Notes: generated from the letters alone by a model not told the origin. Shown: positions 8,617 to 18,648, counted from the first letter of the stretch. The stretch: DNA of 64,000 bases from Leisingera aquimarina DSM 24565 (GCF_000473165.1 NZ_AXBE01000012.1:107644-171643), one strand, 5' to 3'. Numbers and translations: made by a program.

Positions 8617-9902
8617 GCAACAGTGAACTTAGCAGCCGCGCCCGTGCGGCGCTGCCCGGCGGCGTCAGTCACGAGCTGCGCTACCGCGCGCCGCATCCGG
8701 TCTTCATCGAACGCGCCGCAGGTGGCGAGAAATGGGATGCGGTGGGGCGCCGCTACATCGACTTCAAGATGGGGTCCGCCAGCCAGATGCTGGGCCACGG
8801 CCACCCTGCAATTGTTGAGGCGCTGCAACGGCAGGCCAACCGCGTGATTTTCAGTGCCGACTGCCACGCGGCCGAGACCGAATGGGCGGAATGGGTCAAC
8901 CGGCTGTTTCCCTGCGCTGAACGCACCCGTTTCACCTCCTCGGGCAGCGAGGCGACGATGCTGGCGATGCGGCTGGGCCGGGCCTGGTCCGGCAGGGACA
9001 AGGTGCTGCGGGTGGACGGCCATTACCACGGCTGGCACGACCACGCATTGAAAGGGGCCAAGGCGGGCAGTCTGCAGACAGCGTCATTGGGGGTTCCAGC
9101 TGCGGTGACGGGCCTGATCGAGGTCTGCGCTGCTGATCCGCAGGCGATGCAGGCGGCCCTGCAGGACAGCAGCATCGGCACCGTGATTATTGAGGCTTCC
9201 GGGGCCAATTATGGTTCTGTGCCGCTGTCTGCGGACACTTTGCGTGCCCTGCATGACGCGGCCCGGGCTGCAGGTGCAGTGCTGATCTTTGATGAGATCA
9301 TCACCGGCTTGCGCTGGTCGCCCGGCGGGCGGCAGGCGCGCGACGGCATCGTGCCGGACCTGACGACGCTGGCCAAGGTGGTGACCGGCGGCCTGCCGGG
9401 TGGTGCCGTCTGCGGCCGGACGGAGATCATGGAGCTGATGAACAACGCCGCCGCGCGGGACGGGCTGTCGCCGCCGGTCAGCCACAAGGGAACCTTCAAC
9501 GGCTCCCCGCTGATTGCCGCGGCCGCCTGCGCGGCGATGCCGTTGCTGGCCACCGGAGAGGCGCAGGTGCAGGCCGATGCCATGGCAGAGCGCCTGCGCC
9601 GCGGCCTTAATGCCCTGATGGCGCGGCACGGGATTGCGGGATGCGCCTATGGGGAGAGTTCAACCTGCCACCTGCTGTTTGGGGCAGCAGACCCAGAGGG
9701 GCTGAGCCCGGCTGCAATCCGCAGCGTGCCGCCTGCCTTGGTGGCCGGCCTTCGCGGCGGCCTGCTGGCGCGCGGCGTGGATCTGATGAGCCATACCTCC
9801 TGCGTGACCTCCGCGGCGCATACCCCGGAACTGATAGACGAGGCGCTGGACGCCTTTGATGCTGTGTTTGCCGCACTTATCCAGGACGGAGTGCTGCAAT
9901 GA
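8613..9902 (+). CDS. Class III PLP aminotransferase (glutamate-1-semialdehyde aminomutase-like)
   Basis: A 429-residue fold-type I PLP enzyme. GSEATMLAMRLGRAW binds the cofactor phosphate, the PLP Asp lies in LIFDEIITGLRW, and the Schiff-base Lys lies in TTLAKVVTGGLPGGAV. By family it moves an amino group between an omega-amino acid or amino alcohol and a keto acid, or performs a 1,2-amino shift. It starts in an ATGA overlap with the MttB-like gene and ends in an ATGA overlap with the next flavoprotein, so it is part of the catabolic operon and is unlikely to be the haem-biosynthesis HemL. Substrate unknown. Confidence 0.85.
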   Translation: MSNSELSSRARAALPGGVSHELRYRAPHPVFIERAAGGEKWDAVGRRYIDFKMGSASQMLGHGHPAIVEALQRQANRVIFSADCHAAETEWAEWVNRLFPCAERTRFTSSGSEATMLAMRLGRAWSGRDKVLRVDGHYHGWHDHALKGAKAGSLQTASLGVPAAVTGLIEVCAADPQAMQAALQDSSIGTVIIEASGANYGSVPLSADTLRALHDAARAAGAVLIFDEIITGLRWSPGGRQARDGIVPDLTTLAKVVTGGLPGGAVCGRTEIMELMNNAAARDGLSPPVSHKGTFNGSPLIAAAACAAMPLLATGEAQVQADAMAERLRRGLNALMARHGIAGCAYGESSTCHLLFGAADPEGLSPAAIRSVPPALVAGLRGGLLARGVDLMSHTSCVTSAAHTPELIDEALDAFDAVFAALIQDGVLQ

Positions 9903-12304
9903 CCCTGCCATCCTGCGCCCGCACAGTGATCATCGGCGGCGGTGTCATCGGCTGCTCCATCGCCTATCACTTGGCCCGCGAAGGGCGGACCGACATCGTG
10001 GTGCTGGAACGCTCCAAACTGACCAGCGGCACCACCTGGCACGCGGCAGGGCTGGTGCGCCGGCTGCGGCCCTCGGCGGCGCTGACCAGGCTGATCAACT
10101 ACTCGATCGACCTTTATGGCGCGCTGGAGGTGGAGACCGGCCAGGCCACCGGCTGGACCCAGACAGGTTCGCTGACGCTGGCGACCAACCCGGACCGGCT
10201 GATCAACATCAAGCGGCAGGTGTCGCTGGGCCGTGCCTTTGGGCTGGAGGCCGAGGTGGTGGATGCCGCCCGAGCCAAGGAGCTGTGGCCGCTGATTGAA
10301 GCAGACGATGTGATTGGCGCGGTCTGGTCGCCTGCCGATGGCCGCGTGAACCCCTCTGACGTGGCGCTGGCGCTGTCCAAGGGTGCGCGGGCGCGGGGGG
10401 TGCAGATCTTTGAGGACACCGCCGTCACCGGGCTGCGGAAGAAGGGCGGGCGGATTTCCGGCGTCGCGGTGGGCGATCATGTGATCGAAGCGGAGGAAGT
10501 GGTGATCGCCTGCGGCCTGTGGTCGCGCGAGGTTGCGGCGATGGCGGGGGCGCATATGCCGCTCTATGCCTGCGAGCATTTCTACATCCTGACCAAGCCG
10601 TTGCAGGAAGTGCAGGCGCTCGGCAAGGGCGCGCATCTGCCGACATTGAACGATCAGGACGCGTTCCTCTATGCCCGTGATGATGTCGAGGGGCTGCTGG
10701 TCGGCTGTTTTGAACCGCACGCCAAGGGGCTGCCGCTGGACCGGCTGCCCAAGGATTTCTCCTTCGACCTGCTGGACGAGGACTGGGACCACTTCATGCC
10801 GATGATGGAAAACGCCTTGCGCCGCATCCCCGCCTTGGAGAAGGCCGAGGTGCGGATGCTGCTCAATGGCCCCGAAAGCTTCACCCTCGACAGCCAGTTC
10901 ATGCTGGGGGAAAGCCCGGAGGTGCCGGGGCTGTTCCTGATGGGCGGTATGAACTCCACCGGCATCGCGCTGGCGGGCGGGGCTGGGCGCGCGATGGCGG
11001 AGTGGATCATTGCGGGCGAGCCGGCGATGGATCTGAACGAGGCTGACATCCGTCGCTTCAGCCCCGAGATGAACGTGCTAGGCGCGCTGGAGGCCCGCAT
11101 TCCCGAGGTACTGGGCCGCCATTACGACAACCCTTATCCGGGCCAGTCGATGGAGACCGCCCGCGGCCAGCGCCGCTCGCCCATCCACGCAGGGCTTGTG
11201 GCGGCCGGTGCCCGTTTTGAGCCCCGCGGCGGCTGGGAGCGCGCGGTGCATTTCGGCGGTGAGGAGGCGCATCTGCCACTGACTTTCGGCGCGCCTGCCT
11301 GGCGCGATCAGGTGGGCCGCGAAGTGGAAGCCTGCCGCAGCGGCGCCGCCATTCTGGACCAGAGCGTCTTTGGCAAGATCATGGTCCAGGGGCAGGATGC
11401 CTGCGCCTTCCTCAACCGCCTCTGCGCGGCGCAGATGGACATCCCTGAGGGCCGTATCGTCTATAGCCAGGTCCTCAACGCCAGAGGGGGAGTTGAGAGC
11501 GACATCACCGTGCGCCGGCATGGGCCGCACAGCTTTCTGATGACCGTAGGTGCGGGCGAAGTGGTGCGTGACTTAAAGCGGATGCGCGAGACCAAGGGCG
11601 ATTTCCACGTGGAGTTCACCGATGTGACCAGCGGCTATGCGATCCTTGGCCTTGCGGGCGCAAAGGCCCGCGAGGTGCTGCAAGCCACCTCAAACAGTCC
11701 TGTACCGGATCTGAGACGTTTTCAGTTTGCCCCGGTTGAGATTGGCCTAGCGCGCGGCTGGGCCGGTCGCCTCAGTTTCACCGGCGAGGAGGGCTATGAG
11801 CTTTACATCCCTGCCGACATGGCGATGGCGGCCTATGAGGCGCTGTTGGCAGCGGGCGCGACCCACGCCGGGCTTTATGCCAGCGGTTCGCTGAGGATCG
11901 AAAGCGGCTTCCGGGCCTTTGGCCATGAACTGGGTCCCGGCACCACGCCGCAGGAGGCTGGATTGGGTGCCTTTTGCGCCTTTGGCACCGGCTTCGCTGG
12001 TGAGGAAGCGCTGACGGGCCACACCCCGGAACGCCGGATCGTCTCGATCCTGTTTGATGATCCGGAGGCGATCCCGATCCATGACGAGCCGATCTATTTC
12101 GATGGCAAAGCCGTGGGGCAAATTACCTCGGCCGCCTGGAGCTACCGCTATGGGCGCTCGGTTGCGCTGGCGATGATCCATGCACCCTTGGACCAGCTGG
12201 CCAAAAATACTGTTGTCAGCGGTTTTGAAGTTGAAATCGCCTGCACCCGCCATGCCGCCAAGGCCTCCTTGAAACCCGCCAAAGAGGCGTTTGCACATGA
12301 CTGA
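9899..12304 (+). CDS. Dimethylglycine/sarcosine dehydrogenase-like FAD-GcvT fusion (first copy)
   Basis: 801 residues. The N-terminal DAO-type FAD domain (about 8-370) has the dinucleotide motif IIGGGVIGCSIAYHLA and TTWHAAGLV, whose His matches the covalent FAD-His of dimethylglycine dehydrogenase. A GcvT-type domain follows (about 430-790; GYAILGLAGAKAREVL, SFTGEEGYELYIPA). These enzymes oxidise an N-methyl group and hand the formaldehyde equivalent to tetrahydrofolate in the C-terminal domain. The ATGA start overlap and an 8-bp overlap with the next homologue suggest co-translation. The pair may act on successive methyl groups or different amines (inference). Confidence 0.88.
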   Translation: MTLPSCARTVIIGGGVIGCSIAYHLAREGRTDIVVLERSKLTSGTTWHAAGLVRRLRPSAALTRLINYSIDLYGALEVETGQATGWTQTGSLTLATNPDRLINIKRQVSLGRAFGLEAEVVDAARAKELWPLIEADDVIGAVWSPADGRVNPSDVALALSKGARARGVQIFEDTAVTGLRKKGGRISGVAVGDHVIEAEEVVIACGLWSREVAAMAGAHMPLYACEHFYILTKPLQEVQALGKGAHLPTLNDQDAFLYARDDVEGLLVGCFEPHAKGLPLDRLPKDFSFDLLDEDWDHFMPMMENALRRIPALEKAEVRMLLNGPESFTLDSQFMLGESPEVPGLFLMGGMNSTGIALAGGAGRAMAEWIIAGEPAMDLNEADIRRFSPEMNVLGALEARIPEVLGRHYDNPYPGQSMETARGQRRSPIHAGLVAAGARFEPRGGWERAVHFGGEEAHLPLTFGAPAWRDQVGREVEACRSGAAILDQSVFGKIMVQGQDACAFLNRLCAAQMDIPEGRIVYSQVLNARGGVESDITVRRHGPHSFLMTVGAGEVVRDLKRMRETKGDFHVEFTDVTSGYAILGLAGAKAREVLQATSNSPVPDLRRFQFAPVEIGLARGWAGRLSFTGEEGYELYIPADMAMAAYEALLAAGATHAGLYASGSLRIESGFRAFGHELGPGTTPQEAGLGAFCAFGTGFAGEEALTGHTPERRIVSILFDDPEAIPIHDEPIYFDGKAVGQITSAAWSYRYGRSVALAMIHAPLDQLAKNTVVSGFEVEIACTRHAAKASLKPAKEAFAHD

Positions 12305-14708
12305 CACCATCCGCACCACGCAGGTCGCGATCATCGGCGGCGGCATCATGGGCGTGGCTGCCCAGTTCCAGCTGGCGGAAAATGGCTGGACTGATACGAT
12401 CCTGTTTGAAAAGGCCGAGCTGACTTCCGGTTCCACCTGGCACGCGGCGGGGCAGATCGCCCATGCGGTGGGTTCGCGTCTGGCCGGCTGGATCAACAAG
12501 ACCTCGATCGAGACCTACAAACGGGTCGAACAGGAAACCGGCCAGTCCATCGGCTGGCACGAGGTTGGCGGCTTCCGCATCGCCACAACCGAGGACGAGG
12601 TGGACTGGATGAGATCCATCATGGGGGTTGGCAAGCTCCTTGACCTGCCGATGGAGCTAGTCGGCCCGGAAGAGGTCGCCCGCGTAAACCCTTTCTACAA
12701 GGTGGACGACGTCAAGGCGGCAGTGCGGACATTCGAGGACGGCCATATCGACCCGTCCTCTGTGACCATGGCGCTGGCCGCTGCGACCCGGGCGCGCGGT
12801 GCCAAAATAGAACGCCGCAATCAGGTTCTCGGCGCTTCCCGCAAGGGCGGTATGTGGCTGCTGCGCATGGAAAAGGGCGATGTTCTGGCGGAACACGTGG
12901 TGATCGCCGCGGGTTCCTATGCCAATCAGGTCGGGGAGTGGTTCGGGCTGAAGATCCCTTCGGTCAGCTGCCTGCACCATTATCTGGTGACCGACACTGT
13001 TCCGGAGTTTCTGGGCCGTCCTGAACTGCCTGTGATGCGCGACAACGCCTATGGCGGCTATATCCGGCAGGAGCAGAAATCCGGCCTCATTGGCATCTAC
13101 GAGGGTCATGTCTGTCCCACCGTCTGGGAGATGCCGCAGGGCGCGCCCTGGGCTGCAGAGAATGAGCTGTTTGAGGCGGACTACGACTCCATCGGCGAAT
13201 TCCTGATGATGGCGTTTGAGAAGATGCCGGTGCTGGCGGAGCTGGGCATCAAACGCGTGGTGCGCGGAGCGATCACCCATACGCCGGATGGCGGCATGCT
13301 GGTGGGGCCGTCGGGTGCGCCGAATGTCTGGCTGTCCTGCGGCTCCTCCATCGGGCTTGCCTGGGGCGGCGGCGCAGGCAAGGTGCTGGCTGACTGGATG
13401 GTGCATGGCGAGACCCAGATCAACACCCGCGGTCTTGATCCGCGCCGTTATGGCAATTTCTCGACCGATCATTTCATCGTAGAGCGCACCAAGGATGAAT
13501 TCATGCGCCGCCATGACACCCCGTGCCCCGGCAAGCAGTTCGAGAGCCTGCGGCCGTTGAACCGCCATGTGCTCTATGACCGGCTGGCCGCAAAGGGTGC
13601 GGTCTTCGGCGAGGTCGCAGGCTGGGAGCGCCCGCGCTACTTCGGCGCGGTTGGCGAGGTTGAGCAGATCGGATGGGGCCATCAGCCCTGGCATGCCAAG
13701 GCGATGGCGGAGGCCAGGGCAACGCGGGAGGCGGCGGGTGTCATTGATCTTTGCGCCTTTGCCCAGTTTGAGATCACAGGCCGGGATGCAGGCGCGCTGC
13801 TGGACCGGCTGTCGGCCAACAGGGTCCCGTCCCGCGACGGGCGGATGAGCCTCAATCACCTGCTGACAGATAAAGGCCGGTTCGAGACCGAGATCACCAT
13901 CTGGCGCATGGCCGAGGACCGCTTTTTCACCGGCTCGCCGATTGCCCGCGCTAACCCGGATTTCGGCTGGATCAAGTCGCATATCTGCGACGGTGAAGAC
14001 GTTCAGATGATCAACCGCAGCCAGGATTGGGGCATGCTGGCGCTCTCTGGCCCGGCCTCGCGCCGGATCCTGGCGGAGCTGACGGATGCGGACCTCTCGA
14101 ACCGGGAGTACCCGTGGCTGTCCGGGCAGGAGATCACCGTGGCGGGCATACCCTGTTACGCGCTGCGTGTTTCCTTCGTGGGGGAGCTTGGCTGGGAGCT
14201 GCACGCGCCGCTCGCGCAGATCGGTGCTCTCTATGACGCTCTGTTTGCCGCCGGGCAAAAGCACGGGCTGACCGATCTGGGGTCTTATGCTTTTAACGGG
14301 ATGCGGATGGAGAAAGCCTACCGCGCTTCGGGCGAACTGACCACCGACGTGGGGCCGCTGGATGTGGGGCTGGAGCGGTTTGTGGCCGCCGAAGGCCGCA
14401 GCTTCCTGGGCAAGGACGCCCTGCTGGCGTGCGATCCGGCTAGGGAACTGCTTTACGCGGAACTTCACGCGGACGGAATCGACATCCACGGCGGCGAGCC
14501 GGTGCTGCTGGATGGTCAACCGGTCGGGCTGACCACCTCCGGCGGCTATGGGTACACCGTCGGCAAATCGCTCGGCTGGCTGTTTGTGCGCAAGGGAACC
14601 CCGCGTGAGGGCCTCAGTGTGCAGATCCTGAACCGTAAAATTCCCGTGACCGTCCACCCGGACGCCATCTTTGACCCGCAGAACCTGCGGCCCCGATCCG
14701 AGGATTAA
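12297..14708 (+). CDS. Dimethylglycine/sarcosine dehydrogenase-like FAD-GcvT fusion (second copy)
   Basis: 803 residues with the same architecture as its upstream neighbour. The FAD motif is AIIGGGIMGVAAQFQLAENG, the flavinylation-type segment is GSTWHAAGQIAHAV, and the GcvT part includes ALRVSFVGELGWELHAPLAQ. The two copies are clearly diverged, so this is not a recent duplication. ATG at 12297 (ribosome site AAAGAGGCG upstream) is preferred over an in-frame TTG at 12291; it overlaps the previous stop by 8 bp. It is followed 3 bp later by the ThDP enzyme. Likely role: N-demethylation with transfer to tetrahydrofolate. Confidence 0.88.
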   Translation: MTDTIRTTQVAIIGGGIMGVAAQFQLAENGWTDTILFEKAELTSGSTWHAAGQIAHAVGSRLAGWINKTSIETYKRVEQETGQSIGWHEVGGFRIATTEDEVDWMRSIMGVGKLLDLPMELVGPEEVARVNPFYKVDDVKAAVRTFEDGHIDPSSVTMALAAATRARGAKIERRNQVLGASRKGGMWLLRMEKGDVLAEHVVIAAGSYANQVGEWFGLKIPSVSCLHHYLVTDTVPEFLGRPELPVMRDNAYGGYIRQEQKSGLIGIYEGHVCPTVWEMPQGAPWAAENELFEADYDSIGEFLMMAFEKMPVLAELGIKRVVRGAITHTPDGGMLVGPSGAPNVWLSCGSSIGLAWGGGAGKVLADWMVHGETQINTRGLDPRRYGNFSTDHFIVERTKDEFMRRHDTPCPGKQFESLRPLNRHVLYDRLAAKGAVFGEVAGWERPRYFGAVGEVEQIGWGHQPWHAKAMAEARATREAAGVIDLCAFAQFEITGRDAGALLDRLSANRVPSRDGRMSLNHLLTDKGRFETEITIWRMAEDRFFTGSPIARANPDFGWIKSHICDGEDVQMINRSQDWGMLALSGPASRRILAELTDADLSNREYPWLSGQEITVAGIPCYALRVSFVGELGWELHAPLAQIGALYDALFAAGQKHGLTDLGSYAFNGMRMEKAYRASGELTTDVGPLDVGLERFVAAEGRSFLGKDALLACDPARELLYAELHADGIDIHGGEPVLLDGQPVGLTTSGGYGYTVGKSLGWLFVRKGTPREGLSVQILNRKIPVTVHPDAIFDPQNLRPRSED

Positions 14709-14711
14709 TAC

Positions 14712-16382
14712 ATGACCATGATTAATGGCGGCGAGGCCGTCTATCGCGTTTTGAAGGCCAATGGCATTGATACCGTATTCGGCCTGCTGGGCGGGTCCAT
14801 GCTAGAACTGTACGACGCAATTTATAAGGGCGGGGAAATAGCCTATGTCGGTGCCCGGGATGAGCGTGCAGCGGGTCATATGGCTGACGCCTGGGCGCGG
14901 ATGACCGGCAAGCCCGGGGTGGTGCTGGGGGCGCAGGCGGGGCCGGGGGTGGTCAACACCGTGACGGCGGTTGCAGAGGCGCAGCTGGCCTATTCGCCGC
15001 TGGTGGTGATCGCCGGAGCCATCACCCGGGCCGACCAGTGCAAGGACACCTTTCAGGAAGTGGATCAGGTGGCCCTGTTTGCGCCCATCTCGAAACGCTC
15101 GGTCATGGTCACTGATCCTGCGCGCCTGGCGCCGATGCTGGAGGATGCGATCCGGCTCGCCAATTCAGGCCGCCGCGGGCCGGTTGTGCTGCATGTGCCG
15201 CGCGACCTGTTTGCTGCCGACGTGCCGGCCACTGCTCCCAAGCCGGTGAATATCGCCCGCCCGGGGCCTGGGGCGCCGGAAGACATCAGCGCCATCGCGG
15301 CAATGCTTTCCGCTGCAAAACGTCCGGTGATCTTTGCAGGCGGCGGGTTCAAATGGGGCAGGGGGTGTACCGCGCTGACCGCTCTGGCCGAAACCTTGGA
15401 GGTGCCGGTGGTGGCTTCGACCGGCCATGCCGACGTGATGCGCCACGGCAATCCCTGGTTTGCAGGTCAGGCCGGGCCGCGCGGCAACCGGGTGGCCAGC
15501 CGCCTGACCAAGGAAGCCGATGTGATGGTGGTGCTGGGCGCGCGGCTGGGTTTCAACTCCACCTTTCACAGCAATGATTACGTCGGCGCGGAGACCCGTA
15601 TCGCCCATGTGGACATCGACGGCTCTGCCGTGGGCCGCTACTTCCCGGCCGAGATTGCGGTGCAGGCCGATGCCGGGCTGACGGCCGAGGCGCTGACCAC
15701 GGTGGCATCTAAACCGGCGGCGGATGAATGGCGCGCTGCCTTCAAGGCGGACATGGCTAGCCTTGCCGCTGAACGCGCGGAGGAAGCGCGGATCGCCACC
15801 CTGCCGATGCATCCGCGCCGGGCGCTGGCGGAGATCCGAGCCGCGTTGCCGGAGAACGCCATCGTCACCCTGGACACCGGCAACACCTGCCTGCAGGCCG
15901 CCGACCGGCTGGCCCACTATGAGCCGATGAGCCTGATCACGCCGCTGGACTTCGGTCTGGTCGGCTTTGGCCTGGCCGCGGCCATCGGCGCCAAGGCTGC
16001 CGCGCCGGAGCGCCCGGTGGTGGCGGTGATGGGTGACGGCGCAGTGGGCTACACGATGATCGAGATCCAGACCGCCATTCAGCACAGGCTGCCGATCATT
16101 GTGGTGGTCCTGGATAATGAGGCCTGGGGGGCTGAGAAAGCCTACCAGCAGGAATTCTATGGCGGCCGCCTGCTGGGCGCGGAAATCACCTCGCCGCGCT
16201 ATGACAGGTTTGCGGAGCTTTGCGGCGGCAGAGGCATCTGGGTCGATGGGCCCGGCGAGATGGGTCCGGCCCTGGAGACTGCGCTGGCCAGTAATGAGAC
16301 CACCATCATTCAAGGCAAAATTGATCCGGGTGCGCTGATGACCCTGCGCAAGGATCTGTTCAAGGCACCGCACAAGGACTGA
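14712..16382 (+). CDS. Thiamine-diphosphate-dependent enzyme, acetolactate synthase-like
   Basis: 556 residues with three ThDP-family domains. The activating Glu is in GARDERAAGHMADAWARM near residue 50. The ThDP-binding motif is VMGDGAVGYTMIEIQTAI followed by VVVLDNEAWG. Members decarboxylate or condense 2-keto acids (acetolactate synthase, oxalyl-CoA decarboxylase, sulfoacetaldehyde acetyltransferase); I cannot choose between them. A separate small regulatory subunit, as found with biosynthetic IlvB, is absent, and the operon is catabolic. It probably processes the keto acid left after demethylation and transamination (inference). The start is ATG 14712 with GAGG upstream. Confidence 0.8.
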   Translation: MTMINGGEAVYRVLKANGIDTVFGLLGGSMLELYDAIYKGGEIAYVGARDERAAGHMADAWARMTGKPGVVLGAQAGPGVVNTVTAVAEAQLAYSPLVVIAGAITRADQCKDTFQEVDQVALFAPISKRSVMVTDPARLAPMLEDAIRLANSGRRGPVVLHVPRDLFAADVPATAPKPVNIARPGPGAPEDISAIAAMLSAAKRPVIFAGGGFKWGRGCTALTALAETLEVPVVASTGHADVMRHGNPWFAGQAGPRGNRVASRLTKEADVMVVLGARLGFNSTFHSNDYVGAETRIAHVDIDGSAVGRYFPAEIAVQADAGLTAEALTTVASKPAADEWRAAFKADMASLAAERAEEARIATLPMHPRRALAEIRAALPENAIVTLDTGNTCLQAADRLAHYEPMSLITPLDFGLVGFGLAAAIGAKAAAPERPVVAVMGDGAVGYTMIEIQTAIQHRLPIIVVVLDNEAWGAEKAYQQEFYGGRLLGAEITSPRYDRFAELCGGRGIWVDGPGEMGPALETALASNETTIIQGKIDPGALMTLRKDLFKAPHKD

Positions 16383-16386
16383 GACC

Positions 16387-17862
16387 ATGACGACCTGGGA
16401 CACGATCATTATCGGCGCCGGCAATGCGGCCTTCTGCGCCGCCCACGCCGCGCGGGAAAAGGGGGCAAGCGTGCTGATGCTGGAATGCGCGCCAGAGGCG
16501 GAAAACGGTGGCAACTCCCGCTATACTGCAGGCGCCATCCGCTTTGCCTATGACGGGGTCGAGGACATCCGCGCGCTTTGCCCGGACCTGAGTGAAGAAC
16601 AGATCGCCATCACCGATTTCGGCACTTACACCGAGGCGCAGTTCTTTGACGACATGTTTCGCGTCACCCGCTTCCGAACCGATCCCAACTTGTGCGAACG
16701 GCTGGTAACCACCTCGCGCGAGACCATGCACTGGATGCGCGGCAAGGGCATCCGCTTCATGCCGATCTACGGGCGGCAGGCGTTCAAGGTCGATGGGCGG
16801 TTCAAGTTCTGGGGCGGGCTGACGCTTGAGGCCTGGGGCGGCGGCCCCGGCCTGGTGGATGCACACACCAGAATTGCCAAAGAGGCCGGTGTCGAGATCC
16901 GCTATGAAACCCGGGCAGTGGAGATCTTGACCGACGGTTACGCAGTGACCGGCGTCAAGGTCCGCCACGGGGGAGAACTTCAGGATCTTCACGCGAAATC
17001 CGTGGTGATTGCCTCAGGCGGCTTTCAGGCCAGCCAGGAGATGCGCACCCGCTACCTTGGCCCCGGTTGGGAGATGGCCCGGGTGCGCGGCTCCCGCTTC
17101 AACACCGGCGAGGGGATCAAGATGGCGATGGCGGCCGGCGCCTCCACCTATGGCAACTGGTCGGGCTGCCACGCGGTCGGCTGGGACTACAACGCACCGG
17201 AGTTCGGCGACCTGGATGTGGGCGACGGCTTCCAGAAGCATTCCTACCCCTGGGGGGTGATGGTCAACGCAACGGGGCGCCGTTTTGTCGACGAGAGCGC
17301 GGATTTCCGCAACTACACCTATGCCAAATACGGCCGGGTGATCCTGAACCAGCCGGACCAGTTCGCCTGGCAGGTTTTCGACGCCAAGGTAACCCATCTG
17401 CTGCGAGACGAATACCGCATCAAGCGGGTGACCAAGGTGACAGCCCCGACGCTGGAGGAGCTTGCGCACAAGCTGGAGGGGATCGACCCGCAAGGCTTTC
17501 TCGATGAAATCCGCACCTACAATGCAGCGGTGGACACGGACACGCCGTTTGATCCGAACATCAAGGACGGCCGAGGCACCCGGGGGCTGAGCGTGCCGAA
17601 ATCCAATTGGGCCAACACCATCGACGAAGGCCCGTTCGAAGCCTACCAGGTCGGTTGCGGCATCACCTTCACCTTCGGCGGGCTGAGGATCGACCCGGAC
17701 AGCGCGCAGGTGCTGGACAATGACCTTGCGCCGATCCCGGGCCTGTTCGCGGCAGGGGAACTGGTCGGCGGGGTCTTCTATTTCAACTATCCTGGCGGGA
17801 CCGGCTTGATCAGCGGATCTGTTTTCGGCCGGCTGGCGGGGGCGCATGCCTTTGGCGGATAG
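16387..17862 (+). CDS. FAD-dependent oxidoreductase, tricarballylate dehydrogenase (TcuA)/fumarate reductase flavoprotein-like
   Basis: 491 residues. The FAD motif is IIIGAGNAAFCAAHAAREKG, ENGGNSRYTAGAIRFA matches TcuA and flavocytochrome c flavoproteins, and the C-terminal nucleotide loop is GLFAAGELVGGVFYFNYPGG. No signal peptide or haem motif is seen, so it is a cytoplasmic flavoprotein. TcuA homologues dehydrogenate a C-C bond next to carboxylates. It is the last gene of the LysR-linked operon, 4 bp after the ThDP enzyme, and probably desaturates a dicarboxylic intermediate. Substrate not known. Confidence 0.82.
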   Translation: MTTWDTIIIGAGNAAFCAAHAAREKGASVLMLECAPEAENGGNSRYTAGAIRFAYDGVEDIRALCPDLSEEQIAITDFGTYTEAQFFDDMFRVTRFRTDPNLCERLVTTSRETMHWMRGKGIRFMPIYGRQAFKVDGRFKFWGGLTLEAWGGGPGLVDAHTRIAKEAGVEIRYETRAVEILTDGYAVTGVKVRHGGELQDLHAKSVVIASGGFQASQEMRTRYLGPGWEMARVRGSRFNTGEGIKMAMAAGASTYGNWSGCHAVGWDYNAPEFGDLDVGDGFQKHSYPWGVMVNATGRRFVDESADFRNYTYAKYGRVILNQPDQFAWQVFDAKVTHLLRDEYRIKRVTKVTAPTLEELAHKLEGIDPQGFLDEIRTYNAAVDTDTPFDPNIKDGRGTRGLSVPKSNWANTIDEGPFEAYQVGCGITFTFGGLRIDPDSAQVLDNDLAPIPGLFAAGELVGGVFYFNYPGGTGLISGSVFGRLAGAHAFGG

Positions 17863-18370
17863 GGACAGCTGGCTTTCTCAAATGGAGACGGGCAGGCCAC
17901 AGGATCTAAGTGAATGGGCTGATGGCTGAGTCGCCTGCACGACGTTGCATGATGAAACCACTTTCCGGAAACTGTTGTCTCTGACTGGCATGTCAGCTTT
18001 CTGACAAGTATCAGCCGTTCGCTGATCCTGAAGAATCCGGCATTCTGGGCTCGTTCCAGGTTTTCGCGGCGTCCGGCGTGAACGTCCGGTCTCGGCCGAC
18101 CCAATAGTTAATGCGCCAGTTATAAACTGATGTAATTCAATGACTTAGAAGACGTCGAAGTCAGCCTTTTTGTGTGTAGGCGGTTAGCCGGGGTGCCGCG
18201 GCCCGGATGCCTCCTGGGCCACGCTGTGAGTGCCTTGTAAACCCCATCCAGGAATGTCACCGGCTGCGCAAAGCAGTAATGTCACCACAGGGCGCAACGG
18301 GAACAAGGCTTTTCAGCCCGCAGATCTCAAATATCGAAGGGCTGGAAAGCCTTGTGGGTAAAGGGGATGC
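17863..18370. other. Intergenic region without recognised genes (about 500 bp)
   Basis: No ORF with a domain, no RNA gene and no clear hairpin terminator were found between the TcuA-like gene and the small minus-strand membrane ORF. A plus-strand frame at 18207-18602 is mostly the complement of that small ORF. Confidence 0.4.
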
Positions 18371-18577
18371 CTATAGCGATTTTGACCTTGCGAGCTTAAT
18401 GATCAGCGCTAGGAAAACCGCCGCCACTGCCGGTATTGCAACAAATGTGATCGGGATGCAGAAAAACACTGCGCCATGTCTCGCGATCAACTCGTCGCGT
18501 TCCGAAAGTTCGAAAGGCAGGTATCCCATCAGTGCAATCAACACGGCACCTGTTAGGAATGTCGCTCTCTTGAGCAT
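18371..18577 (-). CDS. Small membrane protein of unknown function
   Basis: 68 residues. There are two hydrophobic stretches (about 7-24, FLTGAVLIALMGYLPFEL; about 36-60, AVFFCIPITFVAIPAVAAVF) joined by a charged loop, ending in a basic tail. The ATG at 18575-18577 has a GAGG about 14 bases upstream, which is rather far. No family recognised. It sits beside the ISNCY remnant. The clear two-helix pattern favours a real gene but it could be chance. Confidence 0.45.
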   Translation of the reverse strand: MLKRATFLTGAVLIALMGYLPFELSERDELIARHGAVFFCIPITFVAIPAVAAVFLALIIKLARSKSL

Positions 18578-18648
18578 TACAGATTGCTCGCCTCTTTTTT
18601 AATGAACTATGAGCCGCCTTTATTGGTAACTTGCCCACCGCAAACCGG

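Noticed and set aside
8613-9902. Calling the aminotransferase HemL
   Set aside because: It resembles glutamate-1-semialdehyde aminomutase, but its operon is catabolic and it differs in context; a general class III call is safer.
14712-16382. Calling the ThDP enzyme sulfoacetaldehyde acetyltransferase or IlvB
   Set aside because: The ThDP family is clear, but I see no residue pattern that chooses among the members, and neither a phosphotransacetylase nor an IlvH neighbour is present.
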